64,000 bases of DNA from Agromyces protaetiae (GTDB lineage Bacteria > Actinomycetota > Actinomycetes > Actinomycetales > Microbacteriaceae), in NCBI RefSeq assembly GCF_004135405.1, contig NZ_CP035491.1, positions 3,038,001 to 3,102,000 on the forward strand. The letters are read 5' to 3'. Below are positions 40,716-48,651 of this stretch, one piece after another; position 1 is the stretch's first letter, and every line of letters begins with the position of its first letter. A program made the position numbers and the translations under genes. The notes below the pieces were generated by a model that was not told the origin of the DNA, made no database searches, and saw nothing but the letters and a program-made list of their open reading frames with translations.

Positions 40716-40785
40716 CACCACGTAGGAAATCTTCTGGTGCAGGCCGGATGCCACCGGTGTGGCGCCCGAATTCTCCTACGCGGTG
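40716..40785. repeat. 70-bp imperfect palindrome, right of the DUF559 gene
   Basis: Same length and plan as the element at 39627-39696. The outer 20 bases at each end agree at 29 of 40 positions, while the centres differ. Left arm CACCACGTAGGAAATCT, right arm TTCTCCTACGCGGTG. The DUF559 start codon lies about 105 bp inside it. Confidence 0.75.
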
Positions 40786-40816
40786 TGCGGACTCTGCGAG
40801 CGGGACGCGAGCGCGC

Positions 40817-41347
40817 TCAGCGCGCGTAGCTGAGAAAGCGGTGGCGGATGCCTCCCGCCGACGTGTGCCACCCGTCGGCCGGGTCGGCCGCGACGAGCCG
40901 CCAGGTGCCGTCGATGTCAGGCGCGTGGGTGTCGCCGTCGACGGCGAGGTCGAGTTCGGTGACCTCGAGCCGGTCGGCGAGGGCGAGGGTCTGTCGGTAG
41001 AGGTCGCCGCCGCCCATGATCCAGACGGATGTCTCGAGCGACTCGGATGCTCCGTGCTCGCCCGCCTGCGCGAGCGCGAGCGCTTCCTCGACCGATCCGG
41101 CGCGCTCCGCGCCCGCGGCCTCAGCCGAGCCGGCCCATGACTCCTGTCGGGTGACGACGATGTTCCGCCGCCCGCGCAGCGGCCGGAAGCGCTCGGGGAT
41201 CGACTCCCACGTGCGCCGCCCCATGACGACGGGCGAGCCGAGGGTGACGCGCTTGAAGTGGGCGAGGTCTTCGGGCAGGTGCCACGGCATGACGCCGCCC
41301 GCGCCGATGACGCCGCCCTGCGCCTGGGCCCAGATGAGTCCGATCAC
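40817..41347 (-). CDS. folA: Dihydrofolate reductase
   Basis: 176 residues from GTG 41347, which overlaps the thyA stop as GTGA. It reduces dihydrofolate produced by ThyA. Seen: [31 protein letters not shown] with the acidic active-site residue, [26 protein letters not shown] and the NADPH motif [13 protein letters not shown]. The thyA-folA pair is translationally coupled. A dispersed word lies near the end of the gene (40846) and another within it (41027). Confidence 0.95.
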   Translation of the reverse strand: MIGLIWAQAQGGVIGAGGVMPWHLPEDLAHFKRVTLGSPVVMGRRTWESIPERFRPLRGRRNIVVTRQESWAGSAEAAGAERAGSVEEALALAQAGEHGASESLETSVWIMGGGDLYRQTLALADRLEVTELDLAVDGDTHAPDIDGTWRLVAADPADGWHTSAGGIRHRFLSYAR

Positions 41348-42153
41348 ACCGCGACGGCCGCGCGGATCGCGGGGTGGTGCTCGTAGTCGTGCACGACGAA
41401 GTCGTCGTACTCGTAGTCGAAGATCGAGGCGGGCGTGCGTGCGAGGGACAGCGTCGGCGGCGCGAACGGCTCGCGCGAGAGCTGCTCCTCGACCTGCTCG
41501 CGGTGGTTGTCGTAGATGTGGCAGTCGCCGCCCGTCCAGACGAAGTCGCCGGGCTCGAGGCCGGTCTGTTGGGCGACCATGAGGGTGAGGAGCGCGTACG
41601 AGGCGATGTTGAACGGCACGCCGAGGAAGAGGTCGGCGCTGCGCTGGTAGAGCTGGCAGCTGAGCTTGCCGTCTGCGACGTAGAACTGGAAGAGCGCGTG
41701 GCACGGCGCGAGCGCCATGTCGGGGATGTCGGCCGGGTTCCACGCCGACACGATGAGGCGGCGCGAGTCGGGGTTCGTCTTGATCTGCTCGACGACGTCG
41801 GCGATCTGGTCGATCGTCTCGCCCGAGGCGGTGGGCCACGACCGCCACTGGACGCCGTAGACGGGACCGAGTTCGCCCGCCTCATCGGCCCATTCGTCCC
41901 AGATCGACACCCCGTGCTCTCGCAGCCACGACACGTTCGACTCGCCGCGGAGGAACCACAAGAGTTCGTAGGCGACCGACTTGAAGTGCACGCGCTTGGT
42001 CGTGACGAGCGGGAACCCCTGCGAGAGGTCGAACCGCAATTGCCGGCCGAAGACGCTCGTCGTGCCCGTGCCCGTGCGGTCGTCTTTGTGCACGCCGTTC
42101 GCGAGGGTGTCGCGAAGGAGGTCTTCGTACGGTGTCGCGATCGTCTGGCTCAC
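41344..42153 (-). CDS. thyA: Thymidylate synthase
   Basis: 269 residues. It methylates dUMP with methylene-THF. Seen: [20 protein letters not shown] near the N-terminus, the catalytic cysteine in [32 protein letters not shown] and [10 protein letters not shown] choose GTG 42153 because TAGCAT (42161-42166) ends 7 nt upstream (leaderless) and the length matches the family; ATG 42183 would add ten residues without a ribosome binding site. Followed by folA in an operon. Confidence 0.95.
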   Translation of the reverse strand: MSQTIATPYEDLLRDTLANGVHKDDRTGTGTTSVFGRQLRFDLSQGFPLVTTKRVHFKSVAYELLWFLRGESNVSWLREHGVSIWDEWADEAGELGPVYGVQWRSWPTASGETIDQIADVVEQIKTNPDSRRLIVSAWNPADIPDMALAPCHALFQFYVADGKLSCQLYQRSADLFLGVPFNIASYALLTLMVAQQTGLEPGDFVWTGGDCHIYDNHREQVEEQLSREPFAPPTLSLARTPASIFDYEYDDFVVHDYEHHPAIRAAVAV

Positions 42154-42285
42154 GTCATCGATGCTAACGGGCGCCCCCGACATCGCGGGCGAGGATCGCT
42201 GAGGGCGGATGTCTCCCCCTGGCCTCGTTCGTCACGTCCCGTCACACTCGCGCGCGAGGCATCCGATCGTCCTACCGTTTCCCCT

Positions 42286-42747
42286 GTGAACTGGATCTTC
42301 GCCGCCGCTGCCGCCGCCGCGCTCGTCGCGGTCGCGACGGGCGCCGGGTTCTGGTTCCGCGCACGGCAGGGTCACGTCACCGTGACGGCTCCGGCGACGA
42401 GCCGGGCGGATGCCTCGGGGCGCGACGCGCTCGACCTCGGCCTCGATCCCCGCGCCCTCGGCGAGGCGACGCTCGTGCAGTTCTCGACCGAGTACTGCAG
42501 CCGCTGCCCGGGCACCGCCCGAAGCCTCGGCGAATTGGCCGGCCGGTACGACGGCGTCCGTCACGTCGAGATCGACCTCACGCACGACGCGAAGCTCGCC
42601 GACCGCTTCAGCGTCCTCCAGACCCCCACGACGCTCGTCCTCGATAGATCAGGCACGAGTATCGCGAGGATCGGCGGCGTCCCCCGTCAAGCCGAACTCA
42701 CCGCCCTCCTCGACCGACTCACCGGGAGCGACCATGTCCTCATCTGA
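42286..42747 (+). CDS. Membrane-anchored thioredoxin-like protein
   Basis: 153 residues. An N-terminal membrane segment (WIFAAAAAAALVAVATGAGFW) is followed by a thioredoxin fold with the redox motif YCSRCPGTARSL (CxxC near residue 65) and the cis-proline region LQTPTTLVLD. Likely an extracytoplasmic thiol-disulfide protein. GTG start with TACCGT (42273-42278) 7 nt upstream, probably leaderless. It overlaps the DUF4395 gene by 14 nt, and OsmC follows, suggesting a redox-stress operon. Confidence 0.85.
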   Translation: MNWIFAAAAAAALVAVATGAGFWFRARQGHVTVTAPATSRADASGRDALDLGLDPRALGEATLVQFSTEYCSRCPGTARSLGELAGRYDGVRHVEIDLTHDAKLADRFSVLQTPTTLVLDRSGTSIARIGGVPRQAELTALLDRLTGSDHVLI

Positions 42748-43198
42748 CGCCCCTCGCGGCATCGATCCCCGCGGCCCGCGCTTCGCGGCCGGCATCACCG
42801 CCGTTCTGCTCCTCGTCGACGTGGTGCTCGGCTTCGCGGGTGCCGCGCTCGCGGCCTGGATCCTCCTCACCGTGATCGCCGTGCTCTTCCTGTGGTCGGC
42901 CGCCGCGGGCGTCGCCCGCTCGCCGTACAGCTGGATCTTCCGCACCTTCGTGCGCCCGCGTCTCGCGCCGCCGACCGAACTCGAAGACCCGCGCCCGCCG
43001 ACGTTCGCACAACTCGTGGGCTTCATCGTCACGATCGTCGGCGTCATCCTCGGCGCGTTCGGCGTCGCGATCGCGGTGCCGATCGCCGCTGCGTTCGCCT
43101 TCGTCGCGGCGTTCCTCAACGCCGCCTTCGGCCTGTGCCTCGGATGCCAGCTCTACCTGCTGCTCGTGCGCGCGCGCGTCATCCGTCAGACCGCTTGA
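42734..43198 (+). CDS. DUF4395 membrane protein
   Basis: 154 residues with about four membrane segments in two pairs (FAAGITAVLLLVDVVLGFAGAALA, WILLTVIAVLFLWSAAAGV, LVGFIVTIVGVILGAFGVAI, AAAFAFVAAFLNAAFGLCLGC). DUF4395 proteins are found beside thioredoxins. A CxxC (CLGCQ) lies at the end of the last segment and may exchange electrons with the thioredoxin-like partner, by analogy with DsbD-type systems; this is inference. GGGAG precedes the ATG. Confidence 0.83.
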   Translation: MSSSDAPRGIDPRGPRFAAGITAVLLLVDVVLGFAGAALAAWILLTVIAVLFLWSAAAGVARSPYSWIFRTFVRPRLAPPTELEDPRPPTFAQLVGFIVTIVGVILGAFGVAIAVPIAAAFAFVAAFLNAAFGLCLGCQLYLLLVRARVIRQTA

Positions 43199-43284
43199 AC
43201 GCGTCCCGATTCCTCTGCCTGGGCCTGACGCCGGCCTCGGTACGCGGCTAGTCTGAAATCTCAGGCTTTCACCGAGGAGGACCA

Positions 43285-43710
43285 ATGGCCCACACGAGCG
43301 AATCGACCACTGTCTGGACCGGGAGCCTCTTCGAGGGCTCCGGCAACGTCGCCCTCGACTCGTCGAAACTCGGGCAGTTCCCCGTGAACTGGAAGGCGCG
43401 CTCCGAGGGGCTCGCCGCGACGACCACGCCCGAAGAGCTCCTCGCGGCGGCCCACTCGTCGTGCTTCTCGATGGCGCTCTCGAACGGGCTCAGTGCTGCC
43501 GGCCACGTCCCCGAGAGCATCCAGACGACCGCGGCCGTGACCTTCGAGGCCGGCAAGGGCGTGCTCGGCAGCCACCTGCTCGTGAGCGCGCGCGTGCCCG
43601 GCCTCACCGAGGCCGAGTTCGAGAAGTTCGCGGCCGACGCGAAAGAGAACTGCCCGATCTCGAAGGCCCTCGCGGGCATCCCGATCACGATCGAAGCCGA
43701 ACTCGCGTAA
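43285..43710 (+). CDS. OsmC/Ohr family peroxiredoxin
   Basis: 141 residues, OsmC subgroup. It reduces organic hydroperoxides through two cysteines, seen in LAAAHSSCFSMALS (near residue 60) and AKENCPISKAL (near 125). GAGGAGG precedes the ATG. It follows the thioredoxin-like/DUF4395 pair by 86 nt and is directly followed by the epimerase gene (2-nt gap). Confidence 0.93.
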   Translation: MAHTSESTTVWTGSLFEGSGNVALDSSKLGQFPVNWKARSEGLAATTTPEELLAAAHSSCFSMALSNGLSAAGHVPESIQTTAAVTFEAGKGVLGSHLLVSARVPGLTEAEFEKFAADAKENCPISKALAGIPITIEAELA

Positions 43711-43712
43711 CG

Positions 43713-44618
43713 GTGCGGGTGCTCGTCGCCGGGGCGTCCGGCTTCATCGGCACCGCCCTCGTCGCGCGCCTGCGCGAGTCGGGCCATGAGGTCGTGCGGC
43801 TCGTCCGCCGTCGCGCAGAGGCCGACGACGAGGCATCCTGGTCGCCCGCCTCGGGCATCATCGAGTTCACCGTCATGGACCGCGTCGACGCCGTCGTGAA
43901 CCTCTCGGGGGCATCGCTCGCCCGTATCCCGTGGACGAAGCGCTACCGCGCCGAGATCCTCGACTCGCGCGTGAGCGCGACCCGCACCCTCGCCGATGCG
44001 ATGCGCAAGGCGCGCACGCCTCCCGGAGTGTTCCTCAGCGCGTCGGCGGTCGGCTATTACGGCGACCGGCCCGCCGAACTGCTCACCGAGGGGTCGCCCG
44101 CCGGCGACGGCTACCTCGCGAGCGTCGTCTCGAGGTGGGAGGCGCAGGCGCGTCTCGCCCCCGCTGAAACCCGCACGGTGACGTTGCGCAGCGGCATCGT
44201 CGTCGGCGCGGGCGGCGCGATGCGTCGCATCGAACGCCTCACCAAGTTCGGCGCGTCGGGGCGTCTCGGCACGGGCGGGCAACATTGGCCGTGGATCTCG
44301 CTCGACGACGAGACGCGCGCGATCGAGCATCTGCTGACGTCGGAGCTGTCGGGTGCGGTCAACATCGTGGGACCGACCCCGGCGACGGCCGACCGTGTGC
44401 TCTCGGCGCTCGCCGAACGCATGCGCCGTCCCTACGGCATCGCGGTGCCAGAGGTGGCGCTCAAGACCGGTCTCGGCGTGATGGCCGAAGAGCTGCTCCT
44501 CGCAAGCCAGAAGGTGCGCCCGCAGCGGCTCCTCGACGACGGATTCCGATTCGAGCATGCGACCGTCGAGCAGGCGATCGACGCGATGCTCAGCTCGCGC
44601 GGCGCTCGAGTTCGATAG
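43713..44618 (+). CDS. TIGR01777-family NAD-dependent epimerase-like protein
   Basis: 301 residues from a GTG two bases after the OsmC stop. Rossmann motif VLVAGASGFIGTALVARL, VVNLSGASLARIPW, LSASAVGYYGDRP and a C-terminal DUF1731-like segment (PEVALKTGLGVMAEELLLASQKVRPQRLLDDGF) place it in the SDR39U1/YfcH family. Substrate unknown. Its last 29 nt overlap the 3' end of the convergent TPR gene. Coupled to osmC. Confidence 0.9.
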   Translation: MRVLVAGASGFIGTALVARLRESGHEVVRLVRRRAEADDEASWSPASGIIEFTVMDRVDAVVNLSGASLARIPWTKRYRAEILDSRVSATRTLADAMRKARTPPGVFLSASAVGYYGDRPAELLTEGSPAGDGYLASVVSRWEAQARLAPAETRTVTLRSGIVVGAGGAMRRIERLTKFGASGRLGTGGQHWPWISLDDETRAIEHLLTSELSGAVNIVGPTPATADRVLSALAERMRRPYGIAVPEVALKTGLGVMAEELLLASQKVRPQRLLDDGFRFEHATVEQAIDAMLSSRGARVR

Positions 44619-45060
44619 CGGTCCGGATGGCTCCGCGTGCGCGCCTGCGGTCGCCCGCGGCATCGTAGACGAGCCCCAACCGGAGCCAGGCGCGCCACGA
44701 GCCGGGTTCGGATTCTGCGGCGGCCTTGAACCGCTCGAACTCGGCCGTCGCCGCCGCACGGTCGACGCGCCCGCTCTCGGAGACCGGTAGCCCGAGGTCG
44801 GCGCCGCCCTCGTCGGAGAGCCGCTCGACGAGGCGCTGCGAGCGGACGCCGAAGTCGAGTTCGCGCCACAGCGCCCACGCGCCGATGATCGGCAGCACGA
44901 TGAGCGCGACGCCGATCGCGATCGCGATCGGTTCGCCGGTCAGGATGAACTGCACGGCGCGCCAGCCCACGAGCCCGAGGTAGAGGGCGAGGAGCACCCC
45001 CATGATGATCGCCGCGGTGCGGCCACTGATGGCCCCCGACTTCGATGCCGACCCGCTCAT
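44590..45060 (-). CDS. Membrane protein with a TPR-like C-terminus
   Basis: 156 residues. Two N-terminal membrane segments (TAAIIMGVLLALYLGLVGWRAV and AIAIGVALIVLPIIGAWALW) and a C-terminal helical repeat (AEFERFKAAAESEPGSWRAWLRLGLVYDAAGDRRRARGAIRTAIEL) that reads like one and a half tetratricopeptide units. It is coupled to dapB (ATGA) and overlaps the convergent epimerase gene by 29 nt. Function unknown; such genes often accompany dapB in this family. Confidence 0.75.
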   Translation of the reverse strand: MSGSASKSGAISGRTAAIIMGVLLALYLGLVGWRAVQFILTGEPIAIAIGVALIVLPIIGAWALWRELDFGVRSQRLVERLSDEGGADLGLPVSESGRVDRAAATAEFERFKAAAESEPGSWRAWLRLGLVYDAAGDRRRARGAIRTAIELERRAS

Positions 45061-45809
45061 CGGTCGCTCGAGATGCCGAGGTCGAGGAGCGCGTCGAGGC
45101 CGACCGTGACGCCCTCCGCCTCGGGTGCGCGACGCAGCGCGAGCAGGATGCCGGCCTCGTACGAGCTCGGCGAGACGGTCGAATGCGCGATCGTGAGCGT
45201 CTCGCCGTCGCCGCCGAGGACGACACGCTGCTCGGCGACGACGCCCGAGAGTCGCAGACTGTGGATGGGGATGCCTCCGACGAGCTGCCCTCGGGCACGC
45301 TGGTCGGCGTGCGGGGCCGCGACCGGCCCGCGTTCGCCGCGCGCCGCGGTCATGAGTTCGGCCGTGCGGACAGCCGTGCCCGACGGCGAGTCGACCTTGC
45401 CCGCGTGGTGGGCCTCGACGATCTCGATCGAGTCGAAGAACTTGGCGGCGAGCGCCGCGAACGCCGTGCCGAGCACGCTGCCGATCGAGAAGTTCGGCAC
45501 GAACAGCACGGCAGGCGCGCCCTCGCCCAGTTCGCGGCGGAACGCCTCGATCTCGGAGATGCGCGGGGCCGACCACCCCGACGTGCCGACGACGATCGGA
45601 ACGCCGATCGAGAGCGAGTGGCGCACGATGTCGGCGCTCGCCGCGGGATGGGTGACGTCGAACGCGACATCCGCCCCGTCGATCGCACTGAGGGGTGTCT
45701 CACGACCGAGGGCCGCGTGCAGTTCGAGATCGGGCGCCTCCTCGATGAGTCGGAGTGCGAGCTTACCCATCTTGCCCGTGGCCCCGGCCACGGCGACCCG
45801 AATCGTCAC
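45057..45809 (-). CDS. dapB: 4-hydroxy-tetrahydrodipicolinate reductase
   Basis: 250 residues from GTG 45809. It reduces the DapA product with NAD(P)H. Seen: VAVAGATGKMGKLALRLI, FDVTHPAASADIVRHSL, GTSGWS, PNFSIGSVLG and IVEAHHAGKVDSPSGTAVRTAEL with the catalytic His/Lys. TAGGCT (45817-45822) ends 7 nt upstream, so it is probably leaderless. The stop overlaps the TPR gene start. Confidence 0.95.
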   Translation of the reverse strand: MTIRVAVAGATGKMGKLALRLIEEAPDLELHAALGRETPLSAIDGADVAFDVTHPAASADIVRHSLSIGVPIVVGTSGWSAPRISEIEAFRRELGEGAPAVLFVPNFSIGSVLGTAFAALAAKFFDSIEIVEAHHAGKVDSPSGTAVRTAELMTAARGERGPVAAPHADQRARGQLVGGIPIHSLRLSGVVAEQRVVLGGDGETLTIAHSTVSPSSYEAGILLALRRAPEAEGVTVGLDALLDLGISSDR

Positions 45810-45876
45810 GCCGTCGAGCCTACCAAGCGGGGCCGCTGCCCCCTCGCCCCTCCCTCCTCCGCCTCCCCCAGCGCGG

Positions 45877-45933
45877 CGAAGTCGCGCAAATGATCGGCAA
45901 ACGCGCCCGATCACGACCACTTGCGCGACTTCG
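45877..45933. repeat. 57-bp nested palindrome between dapB and a GNAT gene
   Basis: Outer arms CGAAGTCGCGCAA (45877-45889) and TTGCGCGACTTCG (45921-45933) are perfect; an inner pair TGATCGG (45891-45897) and CCGATCA (45907-45913) is also perfect. It lies between two divergent, apparently leaderless genes, clear of both -10 boxes. It may be a REP-like element or an operator. Confidence 0.75.
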
Positions 45934-46020
45934 TGGGGAATGGCGGGCGGGAGAGCGGCGGCGACGAGGCCGGCACGGCCGCAATCGGATGTCTCACGCC
46001 CGCCGCCGTACGCTTGGGAG

Positions 46021-46500
46021 ATGCTGCGCTCCCGCGAGTCCTCGGTCGACGCCCCCGAGGCGCACGCCCTCCTCACCGAGTACTTCGCCGAGCGCGCTGC
46101 GGGATTCCCGCCCGAGCAGGGCGAGTACCGGCCGACCTTCCCGACCGTCGAAGCGTTCACGCCACCGGCAGGGGTGTTCCTCGTGGTCGAGGACGAAAGC
46201 GGCGCCCCCGTCGGCTGCGGCGGCGTCCGGCGTATCTCGAAAGCCGCCGACGGTAGCACGCGGTACGAGATCAAGCACCTGTGGCTCCGCCCCGAGGTGC
46301 GAGGAGGCGGCGAAGGCAAGCGGCTCCTGCAAGAGCTCGAGCGGCGCGCGACCGTGTTCGGCACCGAACAGCTCGTGCTCGACACGAACGCGAGCCTCGA
46401 AGCCGCGGGCAAGCTCTACCGGTCGAACGGGTACGTGTCGATCGAGCCGTACAACGACAACCCGAACGCGACGAACTGGTACGGCAAGGCCGTCGGGTAG
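46021..46500 (+). CDS. GNAT family N-acetyltransferase
   Basis: 159 residues. Core motifs VFLVVEDESGAPVGCGGVRRI, IKHLWLRPEVRGGGEGKRLLQELERRA (acetyl-CoA binding) and LVLDTNASLEAAGKLYRSNGY are clear. The ending IEPYNDNPNATNWYGKAV is shared by a well-defined subgroup of unknown substrate. TACGCT (46009-46014) ends 6 nt before the ATG, with GGGAG in the same spot, so leaderless or very short leader. Divergent from dapB. Confidence 0.88.
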   Translation: MLRSRESSVDAPEAHALLTEYFAERAAGFPPEQGEYRPTFPTVEAFTPPAGVFLVVEDESGAPVGCGGVRRISKAADGSTRYEIKHLWLRPEVRGGGEGKRLLQELERRATVFGTEQLVLDTNASLEAAGKLYRSNGYVSIEPYNDNPNATNWYGKAVG

Positions 46501-46515
46501 TCGCGCTCGGGAAGC

Positions 46516-47121
46516 TCAGAACCCGAGCGGGTCGGGCAGGCCCGTGCGGAGTTCGGGCGGCAGGTGGGCGAGGTCGTTGTGCACGACGAGGCTCCATGGG
46601 CGGCCGGGCTTCTGGGTGAGGACGGTGAGGCCGCAGTTGGCCTGGTTGATCGACACCCAGCGCCAGTCGGGGGCGCCGAGCACTTCGCGCACGAACCATC
46701 CGATGACGAAGTTGTGGGTGATGAGGAGTTCGTGCCGGTCTTCGCGGCTCGAGCCGCGGAGGAACTCCGCCGTCGCGTCGGCCATCTGCGCGCTGCCGGC
46801 TTCGATCTCGGCCTCGGTGACCGACCCGAAGAACGGGTCGTAGGCCGACGGGGTCTCGGGCGCGGGGCCCGACGGGATGCAGTCGAAGAGGAGGGCCGAG
46901 GGCTCGGGCGTGAGCGCGGGCATCTTCTCGGCGATGATCTGCGCGGTCTCGGTCGCGCGCTGGAGCGGCGAATGCCAGGCGGCGTCGAACGGGATGCCGC
47001 CGAGCCGCTCGGCGATCGCGGCGGCCTGTCTGCGGCCTCGGGGTGAGAGGGGTCCGTCGTCGAGGCCGTGCTCGGCGTCGAGCTGCTCGCCATGACGGAC
47101 GAGGTAGAGATGATGTGCCAC
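46516..47121 (-). CDS. Histidine phosphatase family protein
   Basis: 201 residues, phosphoglycerate-mutase-like fold. The catalytic motif is LYLVRHGEQLD at the N-terminus; the second histidine lies in LLITHNFVIGWFV and SPLQRATETAQIIAE is typical. Whether the substrate is a sugar phosphate or another ester cannot be told. It starts 36 nt after the M16 peptidase stop, so the two are likely co-transcribed. Confidence 0.9.
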   Translation of the reverse strand: MAHHLYLVRHGEQLDAEHGLDDGPLSPRGRRQAAAIAERLGGIPFDAAWHSPLQRATETAQIIAEKMPALTPEPSALLFDCIPSGPAPETPSAYDPFFGSVTEAEIEAGSAQMADATAEFLRGSSREDRHELLITHNFVIGWFVREVLGAPDWRWVSINQANCGLTVLTQKPGRPWSLVVHNDLAHLPPELRTGLPDPLGF

Positions 47122-47157
47122 GTGGTTCGTTCCCTGCGGTTGCCGGTTCGGGCGGCG

Positions 47158-48573
47158 TCAGGCGGCGCCCGTCGTTGTCGTCGCGGTCGTCTCGACCGCA
47201 GTGGGAACGGTCGAGGGGTCGACCGTTCCGTGGAAGGCCGCTTCGTCGATCGCGCCCACGGCGGACAACGAGAACGGCCGTGCGACGAGGTCGGCTGCGA
47301 GCGTCTGAACGTCGTCGACGGTGACGAGCGAGATGCGGCGCAACGCCTCATCGAGGTCTTGGAATTCGCCGAGGGTGAGTTCGGCGCGCCCGAGTCGCGA
47401 CATGCGCGTGTCGCTGTCTTCGAGGGCGAGGGCGGATGCTCCGCCGAGCTGGCCGACCGCACGTTCGAGTTCGATCGGGGTGACCCCGTGCTCGGCGACG
47501 CGTTCGAGTTCTGCGCGCATGAGGGCGGCGACGGTGCCGGCCTTCGCGGGCGCGCAGCCCGCGTACATGCCGAACAGGCCGGCGTCGGAGTAGCCGGGTG
47601 CGAAGGAGTAGACCGAGTACGCGAGGCCGCGGCGCTCGCGGATCTCTTGGAAGAGGCGCGACGACATGCCCGACCCGAAGATCGCGTTGAGCACGCTCTG
47701 CACGGGGCGTCGTTCGTCGGTCGCGACGAGGCCGGGGACGCCGAGGAGGAGATTCACCTGTTCGAGCGGCCGCTCGACGATCGTGAGGGCGCGGGTGCCC
47801 GCAAGCGGCGCGTCGGCGGTCGAGCGGCGCGCTTCGGGCGAGGCCGAGAGGTCGAGCTGCCAGCCCGCGGCGCGGAGCGCGCGTTCGAGTCCGTCGACGA
47901 GCACGTCGTGGTCGACGGCGCCGGCCGCCGTCACGACGAGGTCTTGCGGGCGGTAGGTGGCCCGGTAGTGCTCCCACACGGCCTCACGCGTCGCGGCGCG
48001 GATGGTGTCGGGGCTGCCGCCGATCGGGCGGCCGAGGGGGTGGTCGCCGAGCACCGCCTCGAAGAAACGCTCGTTCGCGACATCCGCCGGATCGTCGCCC
48101 GCCATCGAGAGCTCCTCGAGGATGACCCCGCGCTCGTTCTCGAACTCGACGGGGTCGAGGAGCGACGAGGTGAACATGTCGGCCAGCACCTCGACCGCCA
48201 TGGGCAGGTCTTTGTCTTGCACCTTGGCGTAGTAGCAGGTGTACTCCTTCGCCGTGAGGGCGTTGTGCTCGCCGCCGACGGCGTCGAAGGAGACGGCGAT
48301 GTCGAGGGCCGAGCGTTGCTTCGTGCCCTTGAAGAGGAGGTGCTCGAGGAAGTGGGTCGAGCCGTAGGTCGCGGGATGTCCCGCGCCGGCCGGGTGCTCG
48401 TCACGCGAGCCGACGGCGACCCAAAACCCGATCGTTGCGCTGCGACTGCCCGGCACGCGCTCGGTGAGCACGCGAACCCCGGACGGCAGGAGGCTGCGTC
48501 GGACGAGTGCGTCGCCTGCGGCCTCGAAGGAAAGCTCGGTGGAATCGAGCGGAAGGTCGACGGCGGCGTTCAT
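47158..48573 (-). CDS. M16 family zinc metallopeptidase (processing-peptidase-like)
   Basis: 471 residues. The inverted zinc motif HFLEHLLFKGT (HxxEH) and the distal glutamate in ENERGVILEELSM define an active M16B peptidase; the second half (NLLLGVPGL, FQEIRERRGLAYSVYSF) is the inactive repeat. Homologues near pnp/dapB are widespread in actinobacteria. ATG 48573 with TAGGGT (48581-48586) 7 nt upstream, probably leaderless; an ATG three codons earlier would remove this fit. Confidence 0.92.
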   Translation of the reverse strand: MNAAVDLPLDSTELSFEAAGDALVRRSLLPSGVRVLTERVPGSRSATIGFWVAVGSRDEHPAGAGHPATYGSTHFLEHLLFKGTKQRSALDIAVSFDAVGGEHNALTAKEYTCYYAKVQDKDLPMAVEVLADMFTSSLLDPVEFENERGVILEELSMAGDDPADVANERFFEAVLGDHPLGRPIGGSPDTIRAATREAVWEHYRATYRPQDLVVTAAGAVDHDVLVDGLERALRAAGWQLDLSASPEARRSTADAPLAGTRALTIVERPLEQVNLLLGVPGLVATDERRPVQSVLNAIFGSGMSSRLFQEIRERRGLAYSVYSFAPGYSDAGLFGMYAGCAPAKAGTVAALMRAELERVAEHGVTPIELERAVGQLGGASALALEDSDTRMSRLGRAELTLGEFQDLDEALRRISLVTVDDVQTLAADLVARPFSLSAVGAIDEAAFHGTVDPSTVPTAVETTATTTTGAA

Positions 48574-48651
48574 CCCGTCCACCCTACGTCACCCGTGCGA
48601 CACGCGGCTGGGGGATCCTTAAGTCGTGCCCGATGCCCCGCAGTCGCAGGC

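Noticed and set aside
39510..40829. A 439-codon plus-strand frame through the hexamer array and DUF559 region
   Set aside because: The AP-repeat and the rest follow from the hexamer and from the complement of the minus gene; no domain and no ribosome site.
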